Assembly: GCF_001942305.1 (NCBI RefSeq)
Contig: NZ_MKKE01000026.1
Span: forward strand, 1 to 56,075
DNA: 56,075 nucleotides
Reading direction: 5' to 3'
DNA from: Saccharomonospora sp. CUA-673
Lineage (GTDB): Bacteria > Actinomycetota > Actinomycetes > Mycobacteriales > Pseudonocardiaceae
Shown here: positions 55,174-56,075 of the stretch, piece after piece
Layout of the letters: each line of letters begins with the position of its first letter
Numbering within the stretch: the first letter of the stretch is position 1
Made by a program: the position numbers and the translations under genes
The notes under the pieces: model-generated
The model's input: only the letters and a program-made list of their open reading frames with translations
Told to the model about the DNA's origin: nothing
Databases searched by the model: none

Positions 55174-55932
55174 ATGATCTTCTCTGCGCTGCATCGCGCC
55201 CTCGGAGTTGAACCGGGCCCGCTGACGGACAAGCTACTCGATGCGGCGGTCAGCAATGGTGTTGCGGAGACGACGGATCTGGACTGGAAGCTCGAGCTTC
55301 CACCGCCGAAGGGGCTGCAGCACACAGATTTCCCCAAGGATATCGCCGCGATGGCCAACAGCGGCGGAGGCGTTATCGTCTACGGCGTGCGCGAGTCGCA
55401 GAAGGCTGCGACAGAACGGGTCGACGTTGGCGAACTCGACGAGGCCTACGAGCGTGCGCTGCGGAGTGCGGCGATCACCGCCGTTGCACCGCCCGTGTTC
55501 GGCCTGAACGTCCATCGCCTCGGCGACGATGGCGGCAACCGCGCTGTCGTCGTGGAGGTCCCCGCGAGCATCGACGGGCCCCATCTCATCTACAAGAACG
55601 ACTACTTCGGTGCCCCCGTGCGCAACGACTCCGACACAGTGTGGATGAAGGAACGCCAGATTGAGGCGATGTACCGGGCACGGTTCGATGAACGCCGTCA
55701 CGCAGCTGAGGCGCTGCACAATCTGTTTGACGAAGCCGCGGGCGGACGCAAGTCAGACGAGCGCGCCTGGCTAATCGCGGTCGCCCACCCTCGCGTTCCC
55801 CGATTTCACGAGCGCCTGGCGCGCGAGGGTGCCCGCAACGTGCTGACCAACGCCGAAAAGCTTGCCCTCTTCTACGCTGGCCGTGGCGGTGTGCACCTGA
55901 CTGGGCCCCGTTTGGTGGTCCAGTGGTTATGA
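55174..55932 (+). CDS. AlbA_2/Schlafen-type putative DNA-binding protein, 3' end replaced by an IS
   Basis: 252 aa as read. The AlbA_2 domain covers about 20-140: 'AETTDLDWKLELPPPKGLQH', 'TDFPKDIAAMANSGGGVIVY', 'GVRESQKAATERVDVGELDE', and 'GPHLIYKNDYFGAPVRNDSD'. Such proteins occur in mobile elements and phage-defence regions. Codons after about 55890 ('HLTGPRLVVQWL') lie in the end sequence of an insertion sequence, so the native C-terminus is lost. ATG 55174 follows TACGCT at leaderless distance. Codon use is less GC-biased than in the rest of the window, a sign of transfer. Confidence 0.75.
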   Translation: MIFSALHRALGVEPGPLTDKLLDAAVSNGVAETTDLDWKLELPPPKGLQHTDFPKDIAAMANSGGGVIVYGVRESQKAATERVDVGELDEAYERALRSAAITAVAPPVFGLNVHRLGDDGGNRAVVVEVPASIDGPHLIYKNDYFGAPVRNDSDTVWMKERQIEAMYRARFDERRHAAEALHNLFDEAAGGRKSDERAWLIAVAHPRVPRFHERLAREGARNVLTNAEKLALFYAGRGGVHLTGPRLVVQWL

Positions 55933-56075
55933 GAGTGCGGGTTGGTTGGTGATCCACTGCTCGCGGAAGGTGGTCGGGGGGTTGGCCGCCGAGCGAGCCG
56001 TGGGGTCTGTAGGTGTTGTACTCGATGCGCCAGTCCTCGGCCAGGACCTGGGCTTCGAGTAGCGTGTTGAACTGC
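55890..56075 (-). mobile_element. Right end of an insertion sequence with the 3' part of an IS3/IS481-type transposase gene
   Basis: On the minus strand from the window edge: 'LLEAQVLAEDWRIEYNTYRP' and 'HGSLGG', the DDE integrase-core end typical of IS3/IS481 transposases ('YNxxRPHxSL'). After a run of six C (plus-strand G at 55976-55981) the reading must shift to give 'REQWITNQPALS' and a TAA at 55929-55927. The IS end, TGTGCACCTGACTGGGCCCC, begins at about 55890 inside the AlbA-type gene. The rest of the IS is outside the window. Confidence 0.75.

Noticed and set aside
55976..55981. Counting the transposase shift among the single-base deletions
   Set aside because: Here the family reading needs one base fewer, not one more, in a six-base run, so it is either an opposite error or real decay of the IS.

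Overview
The window is chromosomal DNA of a high-GC actinomycete, most likely a Pseudonocardiales member (Saccharomonospora-, Prauserella- or Amycolatopsis-like). The signs are very high GC at third codon positions, many GTG starts and leaderless-looking promoters, and typical families: an HbhA/XRE/DUF2516 locus, an F420-type luciferase-like enzyme, a conservon, Ku, DUF574 methyltransferases and family 2B encapsulins. The genus is inferred, not proven.

Layout. 1-3.9 kb: stress and housekeeping genes on the minus strand, with an XRE-hbhA-DUF2516 operon as in mycobacteria (Rv0474-Rv0476). 4.0-7.7 kb: a five-gene orphan type VII secretion-like operon (two WXG100-like proteins, two unknowns, a YbaB-like protein). 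7.7-18.9 kb: mixed genes, including a DapC-like aminotransferase, a DUF445 membrane protein, a Clp-N/HTH pair under a palindromic double operator, a PP2C-like protein and Ku. 19.1-23.0 kb: glcDEF glycolate oxidase. 23.0-27.0 kb: a conservon (sensor, roadblock, GTPase) lacking its DUF742 member. 27.7-29.3 kb: release factor 3. 30.7-39.9 kb: an aldehyde dehydrogenase/DUF779 pair, an AcoR-like GAF regulator and a complete B12-dependent diol dehydratase with its reactivase and a PduO-C/HbpS-like protein, but no microcompartment shell genes. The two operons flanking the regulator share one promoter layout. 40-46.8 kb: scattered single genes (GrpB-like, class A beta-lactamase lipoprotein, GNAT, SGNH hydrolase, methyltransferases).

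47.0-54.1 kb is the most striking region: idi, family 2B encapsulin 1, a two-domain geosmin synthase, family 2B encapsulin 2, polyprenyl diphosphate synthase. It looks like a terpene pathway in one operon with a two-component protein shell. The geosmin synthase carries one short motif twice ([11 protein letters not shown] in the interdomain linker, [11 protein letters not shown] near the C-terminus), a candidate shell-docking tag.

54.67-56.08 kb is the left edge of an integrative element: a tRNA-Arg(ACG) 3' half with its terminator, an AlbA/Schlafen-type gene, and an insertion sequence that truncates it.

Caution: twelve otherwise intact genes carry fourteen apparent single-base deletions, nearly all in GC-rich stretches and all of the same sign. 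This looks like consensus error, so these genes are annotated as one CDS each across the shift.
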